Under the pieces are notes generated by a model that saw only the letters and a list, made by a program, of their open reading frames with translations, did not search any database and was not told the origin of the DNA. DNA of 64,000 bases. It comes from Cocos nucifera (lineage: Eukaryota > Streptophyta > Magnoliopsida > Arecales > Arecaceae). The translations under genes were made by a program, and so were the position numbers. The stretch covers positions 806,001 to 870,000 of the forward strand of contig QRFJ01000496.1 in assembly GCA_006176705.1 (NCBI GenBank), in the 5' to 3' direction. This document shows positions 23,266-34,309 of this stretch, piece by piece (the first letter of the stretch is position 1; each line of letters begins with the position of its first letter).

Positions 23266-23800
23266 TCTATCCATGCACAAGGGCGTGGACCGCATGACTA
23301 GGTGTGCAGGTCGTGCTCGCTGGGCAACGCTTGCAACCTACCCGCCCACGCGCCCACGAGCACTTGGGCCACACGCCAGCCTGGGCCGTGCACCCGTGCG
23401 CTGGCCTAGGCCACATGCCAGCCTGGGCTATGTGCCAACCTGGGCTGCAAGCCATCTTAGGCCACACACATCCATGCATTGGCTTGGGCTGCACGCCATC
23501 CTAGGCTGCGAGCCATCCTAGGTCGTGCACCCGCATGCTGTGCATTGGGCCATGCCTTCGCATCCGACCCACACCACGTGCCGGACCTATGGCCTGCTAG
23601 CCTATACTAGACCATGGGTCCTACTTCAGCAACTCGTCCGACGTTCAACATGCTCTTTTGCACATATTTTTACTATTTGCACATATTTTTACTATCTGAA
23701 CTTCAATTGGGGTGTTCTTAGGCTCGTTGGACTTTGTTCATCATTCTGGATCTTATTGTGGACTTAATATGAGAAAATTTAAGATATTTTTTTCAATAAC
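23266..23800 (-). repeat. Copia-F 5' LTR, truncated to U3
   Basis: Matches the U3 half of 20752-21773. Its minus-strand start (TTATTGAAAAAAATATC near 23800) aligns to TGTTGAGAAATATGCC. The U5 half and PBS are missing where it meets gag at about 23266. It includes the GC-rich minisatellite 23276-23560. Confidence 0.75.
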
Positions 23801-24640
23801 TCATTCTCAAGTAAAAAAAGGATTTAAAATTAGATACCTTTTAGCTTAGAGTTTCGAGTTTTATAAGGCAATTTTCATAAGGGCCATTGATGTTTAGTAG
23901 AGCAAGAGTGAGGTATGTCATTAGGATATTAGTAGTAATCAATGTAGAAGTTAAGCAAAGAATATTAAATCCTTTTTGAACTTTTCCAAATTATCCCCGA
24001 CATTTATCTCTAAATTATCTAACTTTCATATGGGCAAGTATAGTGCTACTTTCCTCCTTCATTTATTGATTTTTTCTTTAACATTATACTACTATTGAGT
24101 GTCTTAATCTCTTAAGCTTTTTGTTTGATCCATGTAGCGAGTTTTCAGTCAATGACTCCAGAGCTAGATGGCTTTAGGGCACTAGGTATAAAAAACCTAT
24201 CAGACTTACTAGCTCGAATCAAATAGGCTACAAGTTAAGACTAGCTTTATAACAGAGTTTCTTTTTCTTTCACATCTTTTGATGTGAAACTCAATGCTTG
24301 CTTAGACAAAGAGGCCCAATTACTCAACATGAAGTTCTTTTTTTTATGAAGAAATGTATAGTTATCTTACATAAGCCCATAGAAAGTAAACTCTTCTTTA
24401 ATGTAGTAGCAAAAATAAAAAATGCTCAATAAAAAATTATTTTTATTCTAAACTTAACTATTCATTAGGTTTTCTTAATACTTGATCCCTTGGTATCTCA
24501 CAAACTCTCTAAGCTATGTATCAATTTTTTTAAAAGAAAGGTTCTTGGTTTAACTTAATTCTTCAGCACAATCAGACACCTAAATGCTAAATACTAACTT
24601 ATTCAAAAACCTTTTAATCTTTTTTATTATTCTCCCTCCA
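23801..24640 (-). other. Gypsy-2 internal 3' spacer
   Basis: AT-rich non-coding sequence between the post-integrase block and Copia-F, with no ORF or motif recognised. It belongs to Gypsy-2 by position, since the two Gypsy-2 LTRs enclose it. Confidence 0.5.
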
Positions 24641-24990
24641 ACTTAAATAATATTGTTCTCAATGGAGAAAGAAAAATAAATAATGCAAAAAAAGAATAGA
24701 AAAAAATACACCTGACTCAATATGTTCTTGGTCCAGCAAGGATTTTGAAGCTTTGGTTCTTCCTCTAGTCTAGCTGCTTGTCCTAAAAACAAAGTAAGCA
24801 AACTAAAAAGATAACTTAAGTGAAAAAAGAAAACTAGGGTGCCTCCTAAGAGCACTAAATTTGAAGTCTTCAGCCAGACTGTTATTAAGATTACTCCTAA
24901 GAAATTTAGTTGCATTCCAATAAGTGCTAAGTTTAACATCTTCAATCGAACGCTGTATGGATCTAATTTATCAAATTGTTCTGATATACA
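24641..24990 (-). other. Gypsy-2 post-integrase block
   Basis: On the minus strand AAACTTAGCACTTATTGGAA parallels AAACTTAGCGCTTGTTGGAA at 6750 in Gypsy-1, followed by AGGAGGCACCCTAGTTTTC and a T-rich stretch. This is the region that follows integrase in Athila/TAT elements. The 100-codon ORF here (24945-24643) is hydrophobic and low-complexity and is not supported as a gene. Confidence 0.6.
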
Positions 24991-25726
24991 ATCAAGTGAT
25001 TTAGATTAGAATAATCCTCTTCTAATTAATTTTTTTTGAAAAATAAAAGGAGGGACAAGGAGAGAGAATTCTAAAGATAAGAGCCCAGAGTATCCTAGAT
25101 CTAAGAGATAGGTGCGAAGAATTAGTTAATGTTTGGTGTTAATTACAATCAAGTAAAATAAGAATGGACTTTCTATCCTAGAGTTAATCTAGATCTAGAC
25201 TATTACTAACTTTTCCAAGGTCACGTTTGAGCACTCCAAGTTAGAAATCAGCCAATCAACTAACTAGGTAAGTATAAGATCGATGGAAGATTTTTCATGC
25301 TTTCGCAACATTTTTCAATTAGAGAACCATCTTTCTTTAAGATCTTATCCCTGAACCATTTTTCTAGACAACAATAATTGACTACTCCTAATTTGATCCA
25401 ACTCTTAGAATTTCTTATCCTAGTGAACTTGAAAATTCTTAAAGATCAACCTCTAATAAATTTTAAATAAAAGGCTTAGTTCAATGCAATATAAAGGATG
25501 GTGGTTTTTGGACTAAGGAAGAATGATTAAATCTTCATCTTATCATGTTTAATTGGGTTATGTACCCTTAATTCAATTATGTAAAGATACAATGCACATA
25601 AACTAGATGTCCAAGAATGTTATTATATATTTTCTATTTTTGGTTATGCTATATTAGTTAAATGTTATGAGGTGTATATTTTCTATTTTTATAAGTTTTT
25701 TAAAAAAATAAATAAAATTAATAATA
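24991..25726 (-). other. Gypsy-2 interior without recognisable gag-pol
   Basis: No gag, protease, RT or integrase motif can be read on either strand between the PBS at 26205 and the post-integrase block. At least 4-5 kb of coding sequence is missing, so this copy was non-autonomous or deleted. Confidence 0.55.
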
Positions 25727-26126
25727 AAAGATAATTATGTAATTTAAATAAAAGATAAGAAATCTAATCTACTTAAAAAATAGAAAATTACTAATTATAT
25801 AAAGCAGTAAATTATTCTAAGTTATAGAAAGTAAGAAATTCCTAGGAATAATAAGCAGTAAATTACTTATGCAAAATAAGATAACCACTTAACTATGCAA
25901 ATGAAGTAATCTCAAAGTTAAGAATTAAAGGCAACTACATAATCTAAATAAAAGGCAAGGAGTCTAATCTACTTAGAAAAAAGAAAATCACTAATTATAT
26001 AAAGCAGTAAATTATTCTAAGCTATAAAAAGCAGAAAATTCTTAAGAATAATAAGTAGTAAATTACTTATGTAAAATAAGGTAACTACTTAACAATGCAA
26101 ATAAAGTAATCTAACTAGAAAATAGC
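25727..26126. repeat. Tandem duplication, two ~200-bp units
   Basis: Two adjacent units share AATCTAATCTACTTA, ACTAATTATATAAAGCAGTA and AGTAAATTACTTATG at an offset of 200 bases, with moderate divergence. They lie just inside the Gypsy-2 PBS. Confidence 0.85.
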
Positions 26127-26204
26127 AATGCAATATAAAATAGAAAGAAGTACTAATTTTTTTTATTATATATATTTTATTATTTTTTAAAAAAATAACC
26201 ATAC

Positions 26205-26232
26205 CAAGATCCCCAATAATGGCATCAAAATT
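26205..26232 (-). other. Gypsy-2 primer binding site, tRNA-Asp type, decayed
   Basis: Minus strand TGATGCCATTATTGGGGATC aligns to the tRNA-Asp PBS of Athila/TAT elements (GGCGCCGTTGCCGGGGA). Most changes are C-to-T or G-to-A, and the GGGGA end is kept. It sets the minus orientation of Gypsy-2. Confidence 0.65.
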
Positions 26233-27715
26233 TAATCATTGTCATGGGCAGTCAAAACTAAAATCCTAACTTAAACTATATAGATAGGATGAGTCTGGAT
26301 TGTATCTTCAGGAACCTAGGGCTAAGTTGTATTCGAGTTAGTTAAGGTTTTAAGAAATTTTACTTATAAATAATTAAGTTAGTATTGAAAATAGTTGAGA
26401 AGAGTGAAAACCGCAAGTAAAAGAAAATTCAAAGTAATAGAAGAAAATATATCTTACGAACTTTAATTTTTATTTTTAATAATAAATCTAGTATTCATTT
26501 CTTAAACTAATAGATCTATGATTGATTTCTGAGCATAATCTATCTTTCTAAGCATGGATCATATCGCTTGATCATGACCCGTCTCTACGTAGTCATAGAC
26601 TATTCAAAGACTTGCATCATATTAGAAAATTAAGAACATAATATTTGAAAGAAAGAATGCACTTTATTAATGAAGAAAAAGAGAACATTACAATTATTCA
26701 AATATCTGCTTGCATAAAAGAAAGATACAAGATCTAAAAATAAAAGCTAAAATTTACTTTCCCCAAAGATGAAGATTACTAGCCACGCATGGAGCTACTC
26801 CCTTCTTTATTTCCCACCTTACAAAGCTTTTGAAGGATGTCCAGATCCCCGAATTTTCAGATCCCCAGATCCCCCAGATGATTCCCAATGTGGAGGTACG
26901 GAGGCCTTTTATAGATGTTAGGAGAGAGGAGGCTTTCATGTTTTCTAGATGTGAGACTTAAGGAAAAGGGTAGATGAATGGCTAGGATTTTATTTGTAAG
27001 GGATGGATGGATGCATGAGAAAGGGTAGTGCATGAGATAATGAGGTGTGAACTTAGTGAGGCATGGGATAGGCGCATGAAGGGGGTTATTCCGTAAGGGA
27101 ATGTGTGAAACTATGAGGGGTGCATGGGATATTTTATTAAGGGAAGGAGTCCTTAAAGTGGCATGAGGAATCTTTGATAGCATGGAGTTATGGAGGAGTT
27201 TGATTGAGAGAAGGATTTGCATGAATGGATGGGGCATTGAGGTGCTAATCCTTCTTTTTTAGGAGTTTAGGCACCCTCGTTCTTTCCTTCTTTTTGTTCA
27301 CCCTAAATAGGTTTGGGGCGTGGACTTTGTGGCATGCGCACTCTTCTTCTAGGGCTTCTTTGAGATGTGGCTCCTTCTACGTGAGCTATTGAATCTTTAA
27401 ATGTTGCTTCTCATCCCTTAGATGAAGTGGTGCTCCATATATCTTCTCAAGGTTTTGGAGTGGTGCCTTGAATCTTGGCTATTGGATTTTGGGAGTTTTC
27501 ATCTAATCCCTTCATAAGTAAGTCACATTCATGCTTGAATGAGAGCTGATTGTCTAGTTCACTCAAATATGAGCCAATTTAAATCCAATTTGAGTTGTAT
27601 GAACCCAATCCTAATTACCTATAAAATAAACTAAGAAGCATCAAATTCTTAATAAATAAAGATCAATTATCATAAAATTTAATACTTCTAATGTCCTAAT
27701 TTAAGTATTGACTCG
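26233..27715 (-). repeat. Gypsy-2 5' LTR
   Basis: Partner of 19221-20696 (about 1.48 kb each), followed on the minus strand by the PBS. Both LTR ends are approximate because the termini have decayed. ORFs 27237-26857 and 26939-26754 are paralogous to those in the other LTR and are considered spurious. Confidence 0.78.
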
Positions 27716-28204
27716 AAATATAATATAGGGATATATTTTTGACCTTGATCAATGCCAAGGAAGAAACACCTCAGTCCAACACTGACCTATTGGCCTTGGC
27801 AAAAGACAAGATGAAACCATGATCATGTTAGATCAAGATTTTTATTATGACAATTATGTATAGAATCAATATTAGATCACAACGACATAGATGAGGTGTC
27901 CAAAACCACCGGGGGACAACTCACCCTAATCGTGTATGGCATGTGGAGTGCGATCACCATGGATATGTAACCACCATCGTGGAACCACCCTCTAGCCTCC
28001 CTCTATAAATAGGGGGAAATGGGGGCCTAGGTAAGCTCTCAAGCCCCTCTCATTTTCTCCCATCCCTTGTTCTCTAGTTCCTGGCTAACTTAAGGATCGA
28101 ATGGTCCTTATTGAAAATAACTCTAATAAGGGACTTGTTTTGCACATTCGATCTTCTTCTCCAATGCTTCTCCAACTCAATGATGATCGTAGTTTCATTA
28201 TAGA
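27716..28204 (+). repeat. LTR fragment of an unidentified family
   Basis: Contains CTCTATAAATAGGGGG (about 28002) followed by text rich in CTCTCAAGCCCCTCTC and GGGACTTGTTTTGC, the layout of a plant LTR core promoter, R and U5. Neither end is intact and no interior is attached. The family resembles gypsy LTRs with short R/U5, but this is inference. Confidence 0.5.
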
Positions 28205-29337
28205 AGTGTGGGGGTTTTATACATGAATTTCAAAACTTTTTTGAAAATAAATTAGCAAAAGCCTTTAGATTAAATCTTTTAATTTAAACATACATTAGAT
28301 CTAATCTATAAACACTCTTTACCATGACCTATGATATGTATCATGCATATGAAATCTGGAACAGAAAAATATATGAGATTGAATCTCATACCTGAACATG
28401 AAGCAAAGACTGCAGCTTTGTAGATCCTATTTGTTGCTTTAGCTATGCATACAAACGACCTCCAAGCATATCCATGGCAAGCTCGATCTATCAGCTCCCA
28501 GAGTGCTAGCTCCTTGCGAAAGATCTTCTTTAATGGCTGAACAAAAGGAAGAAGAAAAAGGATAGATCACCAAAGAACAACCTTCTCTTGTTTCTCTTAT
28601 AAAACCCTAGCCTCTCACCTAATAGAGGAATACATTCCTCTAGAAATCACATGCCAAGGAAGCCCACCCCAAGCCTCATGCCCAGAGACTCTCTAGTTTT
28701 CCCATGCCCAAAAGCTTTAAAAAATTCTGATTTTTCTCTTTTATTCCTTTGTCTCACAAAGGGCTGAATATATAAAGCTGAATATTAGAGTTGGAGATTG
28801 GAATAAAATCCAATTCAAAAACTTTTTTGAATTAAAACTTTCCAAACCCTAACCCTAACTAAGAGTGGGTGGGATGAGGGTCTTGGCATCTAGGTTTCAT
28901 GTTTACAAACCTTTTGTGCATGAAGAATAGGGGACAGCAACTTAGGGCTAGGTGCAAGGGATGATGTACTGTCCAATTGGACTCTTTGGTTCTTATCTTT
29001 TTAGCTCCAATCAAACAACCTTTGATTAGACCCAAGCATGAGTTGACCTAATCTAATTAAGCTCTTAATCTCTTAATCAAATTAAGAATTAATTGAGTCC
29101 ATGTTCTGATCAAATTATAATCTCATCTTTCTTAGCAATTAGATCACGTAATAACCTGATCGGGTCAGATCTATTTGAATCCAATTCAATTAGTCTTGAT
29201 CTAATCCTCATAACTCAATCAAATTCAGTCAATTAACAATCTAATTATTAATTAATCTTTCTTTAATTAACTATATTAGGTTAATTATTAATCATATTGA
29301 TAATTGAACCCTTTAATGATTCTTAATTATTGATTAG
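28205..29337 (-). repeat. Copia-D-like LTR fragment
   Basis: Read on the minus strand it ends AATTCATGTATAAAACCCCCACA and contains GGAGCTAGCACT, TTGCTTCATGTTCAGGTATGAG and AAGCAACAAATAGG. This is the same layout as the U5 end of Copia-D LTRs (GAAGCTAGCACT, TTTTGAAATCTATGCATG). U3-like text rich in CTAATTAGATT follows. It is cut at 29337 by the CACTA end. Confidence 0.55.
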
Positions 29338-29601
29338 CACTACTACAAAATGGGACTACAGCAGCATATACTATTGTAACAATTTCAAAAACCGCTACCA
29401 TAGGTTTAATATATAGCAATAATTATTATCAACTATTGCCATGGATAAATCTATAGCAGTGGTTACATAAAATTGCGATAATAGGTTGATCTATAGTAGC
29501 GGTTTACAATAACCACTGTCATAGGTCAAACCTATGGTAGTAGTTAATGAACCACTGCCATAGATTCTGCCATAGATCAGATCTATGGTGGCAGTTAGCC
29601 A
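29338..29601 (+). mobile_element. CACTA DNA transposon end, truncated
   Basis: Begins with CACTACTACAAAA, the terminal inverted repeat typical of plant CACTA (En/Spm) elements. Many subterminal repeats follow in both orientations, of the CTATGGCAGTGGTT / AACCACTGCCATAG type. Copia-A2 starts at 29602, so only one end is present; no transposase and no second terminus are seen in the window. It is inserted in the copia LTR to its left. Confidence 0.8.
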
Positions 29602-31325
29602 TGTTAGATGTATGCCCTAGAATTAGATTAGCTAACACTTATAATACACTTCTAAAGATAATTTTATAATTTTGACTATAAATTAATAAAAAAATTATTT
29701 TCTATCATAGTATGTATTTAAAGTGTCTGTGATACGTTCTTTGAGTTAATGATAATAAACATTTATATTTTTAAAAGTTAAAAATTTAAGATATGAATTT
29801 TCATAATTAACTCATAAATTGCTCCTGACCGTAGGATCATCACGAGGATGATGATCGATTCAGAAGGTTGGTGTATGATCGCATCCTTAGAGTAGATGAG
29901 TCTTGAGTCTATGGTGTGGAGTCACCAAAGCGAGAGTATAGATACTCATTAAAAAATGAGGGCACTGAGCATGACCACCTTGAGCAGTCATAAGGGAGTC
30001 TACCTTCTCATCAATGACTGGCTCAATGCTGTAGTGGTGTGTCTGGTTCTTTGATCTAAGATGCATCGACAGTTTATCTTGAGGGTGTTATAGTTTGACT
30101 ACGTCATAACTTGATCTCCTAGCCATTCGAAATCCTGAGGTATATGTTGGCTATAGCATGTTCATTGTAGGAATTGGATTGCATCAATAGAAGATCTATC
30201 TACCTTGGCAGATGAGGAGTAGCTCTATGATGATCATGAGATTGAGCCCACAAGCCCATTGCCATGGTAGTGTGAAGATGATAGAAAGAGTTTCTATTAG
30301 GATTTCACATTAGACTCGAATCAAATGATTAACTCATATGATGGATATTGGGTTTGATGAGTTCACATTAATTCTAATCCTATTGGGGCTCAAGATAGAA
30401 GAACCAAATCACGTGGATAGCTGCGTCGAGAGATTTATTTTCAATTCTGACGGGTTGCCACCATATACTACTAGGTATCACTGGTAGATTGTGGAAGCAA
30501 TTAGAATGATTTGATGATCAATCATTCTAATTATAAGAATCAAAAAATTTCTAATCCATCGAAAGATATTTTTAATAATGTCGATGATGGAGATCATGAC
30601 ATACCTCATTACCATATAAAGCTGAATCTAACTGGATCATACAAATAAGGATTTGGGTCCATATGTGATCAATCAAGCTAATCCAGTTTGATTGATTTGG
30701 ATTAGATCTAATTAGGTTTAAGAAAATCATGCTAGTACATGATTGAGCCTAACTTTCTTCTTCTATAATCTTTTTGGTTCATCTCGATTGAGCCAAATTG
30801 ATTTGGGCTCATCAGAAAATCCTATATGGGTTTGTCCTTAACTGACTAAAACTTGTCCAAGTCAGAAAAGGATGATCTTAATCCATCAGATGGAAATAAG
30901 ATAACACCTGCTAATTTCTATCGCCACCTACCATTTCCTATCACTATCGGGACATAAGATGTCCCAATGTAGGAAAGAAGGGGTAGGGGCATGCGCCCCC
31001 TTGGACATCTCCTTAGGGCATACGCCCACTTGGACTTCATGCACAAAAATGTGTGCACGCCCCTAGTTGGCATGCACACATGGGGAAAAGAGATGGAGTC
31101 CAATATAGATGGGACTCCAGGGTTGTTTGATGGTTATAAACTCTTAGGCGCCAAAGTGTTTGGGCCTATCCATCTATAGCACCATCTGTGGAGGATTCTA
31201 GGAGACTCTAACCTAATTGGATCATGTGACATCACTCTATCAATTAGATTAAGATCTGATTGAATCAAGCAACATGATTGGTCGAAGTGATGTAGCACTG
31301 CATGGCGCAGCAGGATCTGTTTAAA
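29602..31325 (+). repeat. Copia-A2 5' LTR, right part deleted or rearranged
   Basis: Starts TGTTAGATGTATGCC and follows the LTR at 35078-37344 through TGGGTCCATATGTGATC-like text to CACTGCATGGCGCAGCAGG at about 31300. There the normal TATA region and U5 (about 500 bases) are missing. It is adjacent on the left to the CACTA fragment (flank AGCCA). Confidence 0.82.
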
Positions 31326-31422
31326 CCTTGTCTGGACCTAGGGTTTTAATGATTGCACCCATTCACCATGCCACGAGGATCTCATGTATCATTTATTAAA
31401 TCACAAATCCTGCTGCGCCATG
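31301..31422. repeat. Inverted repeat at the A2 LTR/leader junction
   Basis: CATGGCGCAGCAGGAT (31301-31316) and its exact reverse complement (31407-31422) flank about 90 bases; allowing one mismatch the arms are 20 bases. The left arm is native LTR sequence (compare CATGGCACAATAGGAT at 36756), and the right arm is an inverted copy. Confidence 0.85.
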
Positions 31423-31901
31423 AGATGTATACAGAACAACCATGATTAGATCTATGATGTTATATATGATATATATTAGAGATCTTATTGTTTTGTAATG
31501 TAGTATTTATTTCTGATTAAGGCATTCTCCTTGGCCGTCTGGTTATAAGAGTAAGATGGGTTTAAAGGCCCTCTCTTTCCATTCGATAGGATGCTCTTAT
31601 GGCATATAGGGGTGCTGCACGTTTGTCCTTAATCAGAAATCAAAAACTTACTTTTCTGCAAAATCCTAGATCCTGAAAGTCTAGGATTTTTGGCATGTTT
31701 CTATTTATGAACCCAAACTTAATTAAGAATTAAGATTATGAAATTAATTAGATCTAAAAATTATAAATTTTTAGATCTAATATACCTTCATAAATTTGGG
31801 TTCGGGCTTGGGTAGCTAATTTAGGTCTAACGGTTGATCAAATTGAATCAAGAGTTGGTTATGTAGGATCAAGAGTGCTTAGAATTGACCAGCCTAATAG
31901 G
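31423..31901 (+). other. Copia-A2 leader, first part, with conserved hairpin
   Basis: Matches 37800-38283 of Copia-A1. ATTTCTGATTAAGG (31509-31522) and CCTTAATCAGAAAT (31627-31640) form a perfect 14-bp stem around 104 bases. A smaller stem AATCCTAGA/TCTAGGATT follows near 31665. The leader stops at AATAGG (31901), where the Copia-B block is inserted, and resumes at 48794. Confidence 0.8.
31897..31901 (+). other. Target-site duplication ATAGG, left copy
   Basis: ATAGG directly precedes the LTR terminus TGTCGG; the right copy is 48794-48798. Removing 31902-48798 restores CCTAATAGGATTAAG, exactly as at 38274-38288 in Copia-A1. Confidence 0.88.
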
Positions 31902-32467
31902 TGTCGGAAATGCACGCTCTTTCCACACGGATCGGTGTGGCCATCGGTGAATAGCTAAGCAACAAGAAAGTACTTCTTAGAGTTTTCTATGGAAGCACAA
32001 TCAAATAATTCAAGGAATAGAGAAGAAGAAAAGAAAAGATTTTCCGAAGAAAAGAGCTTTCATTTAGTATATGTCAGTACTCTCACAACCTTGACCTGCT
32101 TCCAGTATATATACTTTACAAAGGATTAAGCCCAAACTCATAGAAAAACTCTCCAAACCCAAACAATCCATGTACACAAAATAATAACCCACAAAAACTG
32201 TACCGGCCCAGTTTCAAACTGAGCCGACTAACCTACGACTATAGTTCAAAAATGCTGCTTTCTATCTAAATTTTTTTCTAAGACCTAACCGATCCAATCC
32301 TAGATTGAGTCGGCCCAGTTTCTAACTTAGCCAGCTCAGTCTCAGAGTGAGCCAGCCTAGTTTCTAAACTTTGCTAGGAGAGATGATTTTTCTTCTGGCT
32401 TGCTCATCTTTTCATGACCTATCTTCTCATATTTCTAAGACTTGGGAATGCCACTTCTGAGCTCACA
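31902..32467 (-). repeat. Copia-B3 3' LTR
   Basis: Minus-strand LTR of about 566 bases from TGTGAGCTCAGAAGTGGC (32467) to ...GCATTTCCGACA (31902), preceded by a PPT. Its U5 end abuts the target-site duplication. Three other copies (44880-45470, 46067-46681, 48177-48793) share all landmarks: TCTTCTCATATTT, CTTTACAAAGG, GGAAAGAG. Size and interior fit the Tork (Tnt1-like) lineage. Confidence 0.88.
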
Positions 32468-32480
32468 TTCTCCACCTTGG
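32468..32480 (-). other. Copia-B3 polypurine tract
   Basis: Minus strand CCAAGGTGGAGAA immediately before TGTGAGC. The + strand B1 copy has CCAAGATGGAGAA at 48164-48176 in the same place. Confidence 0.8.
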
Positions 32481-33010
32481 TGCTTCCAAGTCCTTATGAA
32501 CTCATCTCTTCTCAACAGACCCATCCATGCCATACATCTCTAAAAGCTATCACTGGGGTGTACCTTCGTGAGTGCGTCAGACTGATTCTCCTTGGTATGG
32601 ATCTTCATCTATTCCACTTCACCTTCCTCCACCAGTTTTTTGATCCTGTGGTACCTCACGTCTATATGCTTTGTGCGTGCATGATAGACTATGTTCTGTG
32701 CTAATAATAGAGCACTCTGACTATCACTGAATAGTGTAACTTTGCTCTGCTCTACCCCTAACTCATCAATTTGCCTCCTAAGCTAAAGGGCTTTCTTTGT
32801 AGCCTTCGTTATCCCAACATAATCGACCTTTATGGTAGACAAGGCTGTGATTGGCTGAAGGGTTGATCTCCAAGATACCGATCGATCATATGTGCAGAAG
32901 AGGTATCCAGTAGTAGACCTCCGTGTATCAAGATCACCAGCATAATTTGCATCAACAAATCCTTCCAAAGGACTTGAACCTTAACACATCTTCATAGATT
33001 GTTCTCCAAA
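32481..33010 (-). pseudogene. pol: Copia-B3 RNase H
   Basis: Reads LEGFVDANYAGDLDTRRSTTGYLFC (given in part: VDANYAGDLDTRRSTTG), the copia RNase H signature with the first catalytic Asp. Then a WRSTLQP block, LRRQIDELGVE, VTLFSDSQSALLLAQN with the further Asp, KHIDVRYHRI, and a KVHPSDSF-like end before the PPT. In-frame stops occur (for example after TKKAL and VEEGEVE). Gene order RT, RNase H, PPT, LTR is normal. Confidence 0.85.
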
Positions 33011-34010
33011 TCCTCTCGGTTGCCCATCAAATACCAAACCATAATCTCTTGTTCCATGTAGATATCTCAATATCCATTTCAATGCTTTCTAGTGTTCCTT
33101 CCTAGGATTAGTCATATATTTACTAACTGTGCTCACTACATATGCTATATCTAGTCTACAGCACACCATAGTGTACATCACACTACCTACAGCATTTGCA
33201 TAAGGGACTCGATCCATGTACTCTCTCTCCTCTTCTAACTTGGGGCTCTATAACTTGGAGAGAGACATATGGCTCGGCAATGACATCTCTACAGGTTTGG
33301 CCTTCTTTCTCCATCCCAATCCTCTCCAGAACCTTCTGGACATACTTTTCTTGAGACAAATGGAGCACACCTTTGCACCTATCTCTATGAATCTCCATTC
33401 CAAGGATTTTCTCAGCTGGACCCAAATCCTTCATCTCAAACTCAGATGATAATGTCCTTTTCAATCTTTTCACAGCATCCATGCTTCTACTGGCTATGAG
33501 CATATCATCTATATACAATAATAGGTACAGGGCATCCTCCTCATCTACATTCTTGATGTAAACACAACAATCATGTTTACATCTAATGAAACCCAGGCTC
33601 AAGACAAAGCTATCAAACCTTCGATACCACTAACGAAGGGATTGTTTTAAGCCATACAAAGACTTCTTGAGTAAACACATCTTTTCTTCCTATCCCATCT
33701 CTATGAAACCATCTGGCTACTTCATGTAGATTCTTTTCTCCAAAGTCCCATGAACGAAGGCCGTCTTCATGTCCATCTATTCCAATTCTATGTTATGATG
33801 TGCCACCAGTGACAGCAAAACTCGAATAGATGTATGACATACCACAGGAGAGAAAATTTTTATGTAGTCAATTTCTTTCCTTTGTGAGTATCCCTTTGCT
33901 TCCAGCCTTGCTTTGAATCTGACTCTATCTTGTTCTGAAGGTGCTTCTTTCTTTGTGAACACCCACTTTGAGCCAATAGGTCAAGCAACCTCTAAAAGAT
34001 CGACCAGCTG
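33011..34010 (-). pseudogene. pol: Copia-B3 reverse transcriptase
   Basis: Starts with IGSKWVFTKKEAPSEQDR, then RLEAKGYSQRKEIDYIKIFS, MDMKTAFVHGTLEKRIYMK, MCLLKKSLYGLKQS, CKHDCCVYI and the catalytic LYLLLYIDDMLIASRSMD, so the Y-x-D-D box is intact. EMKDLGPAEKILGMEI and HLSQEKYVQKVLE follow. Several stops replace Gln or Trp codons. The sequence type is Tork/Tnt1-like. Confidence 0.88.
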
Positions 34011-34309
34011 TCATGTCTGATTCTTCTCAAGTGATTTCATCTCCTCCATCATGGCCTATGAATCATGATCCTCACTTTTCATGGCTTTTGCATAATTCTC
34101 TGGATCTCCTTTAGCAGTGATGAGTGCATAACAGATAACCTTATCAATGTCATATCTGACCGACCTTCTAATAGTATGTTGGGGCTTGTGCAAAGCCACT
34201 TCCACTGGCACATCTCCGTCTGATGTCTGTGGCTGCTCCTACACATCTGTCTGAACTATCGATCCTTCATGCTGATTTTCAATCTGAGATAATACTTTTC
34301 TACCTAGCA

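Noticed and set aside
23267..23521. Overlapping Gly/Cys/His/Trp-rich ORFs on both strands, possibly a CpG-island gene
   Set aside because: They follow from the GC-rich minisatellite in the Copia-F LTR. All frames are open because the repeat has few stops.
24643..24945. Hydrophobic 100-codon ORF as a membrane protein
   Set aside because: It lies in the post-integrase block shared with Gypsy-1, and the hydrophobicity comes from T-rich sequence.
31505..31645. tRNA or riboswitch in the A-family leader
   Set aside because: The stem-loop is conserved, but no cloverleaf, anticodon arm or known riboswitch core is visible, so it is reported only as a structured leader.
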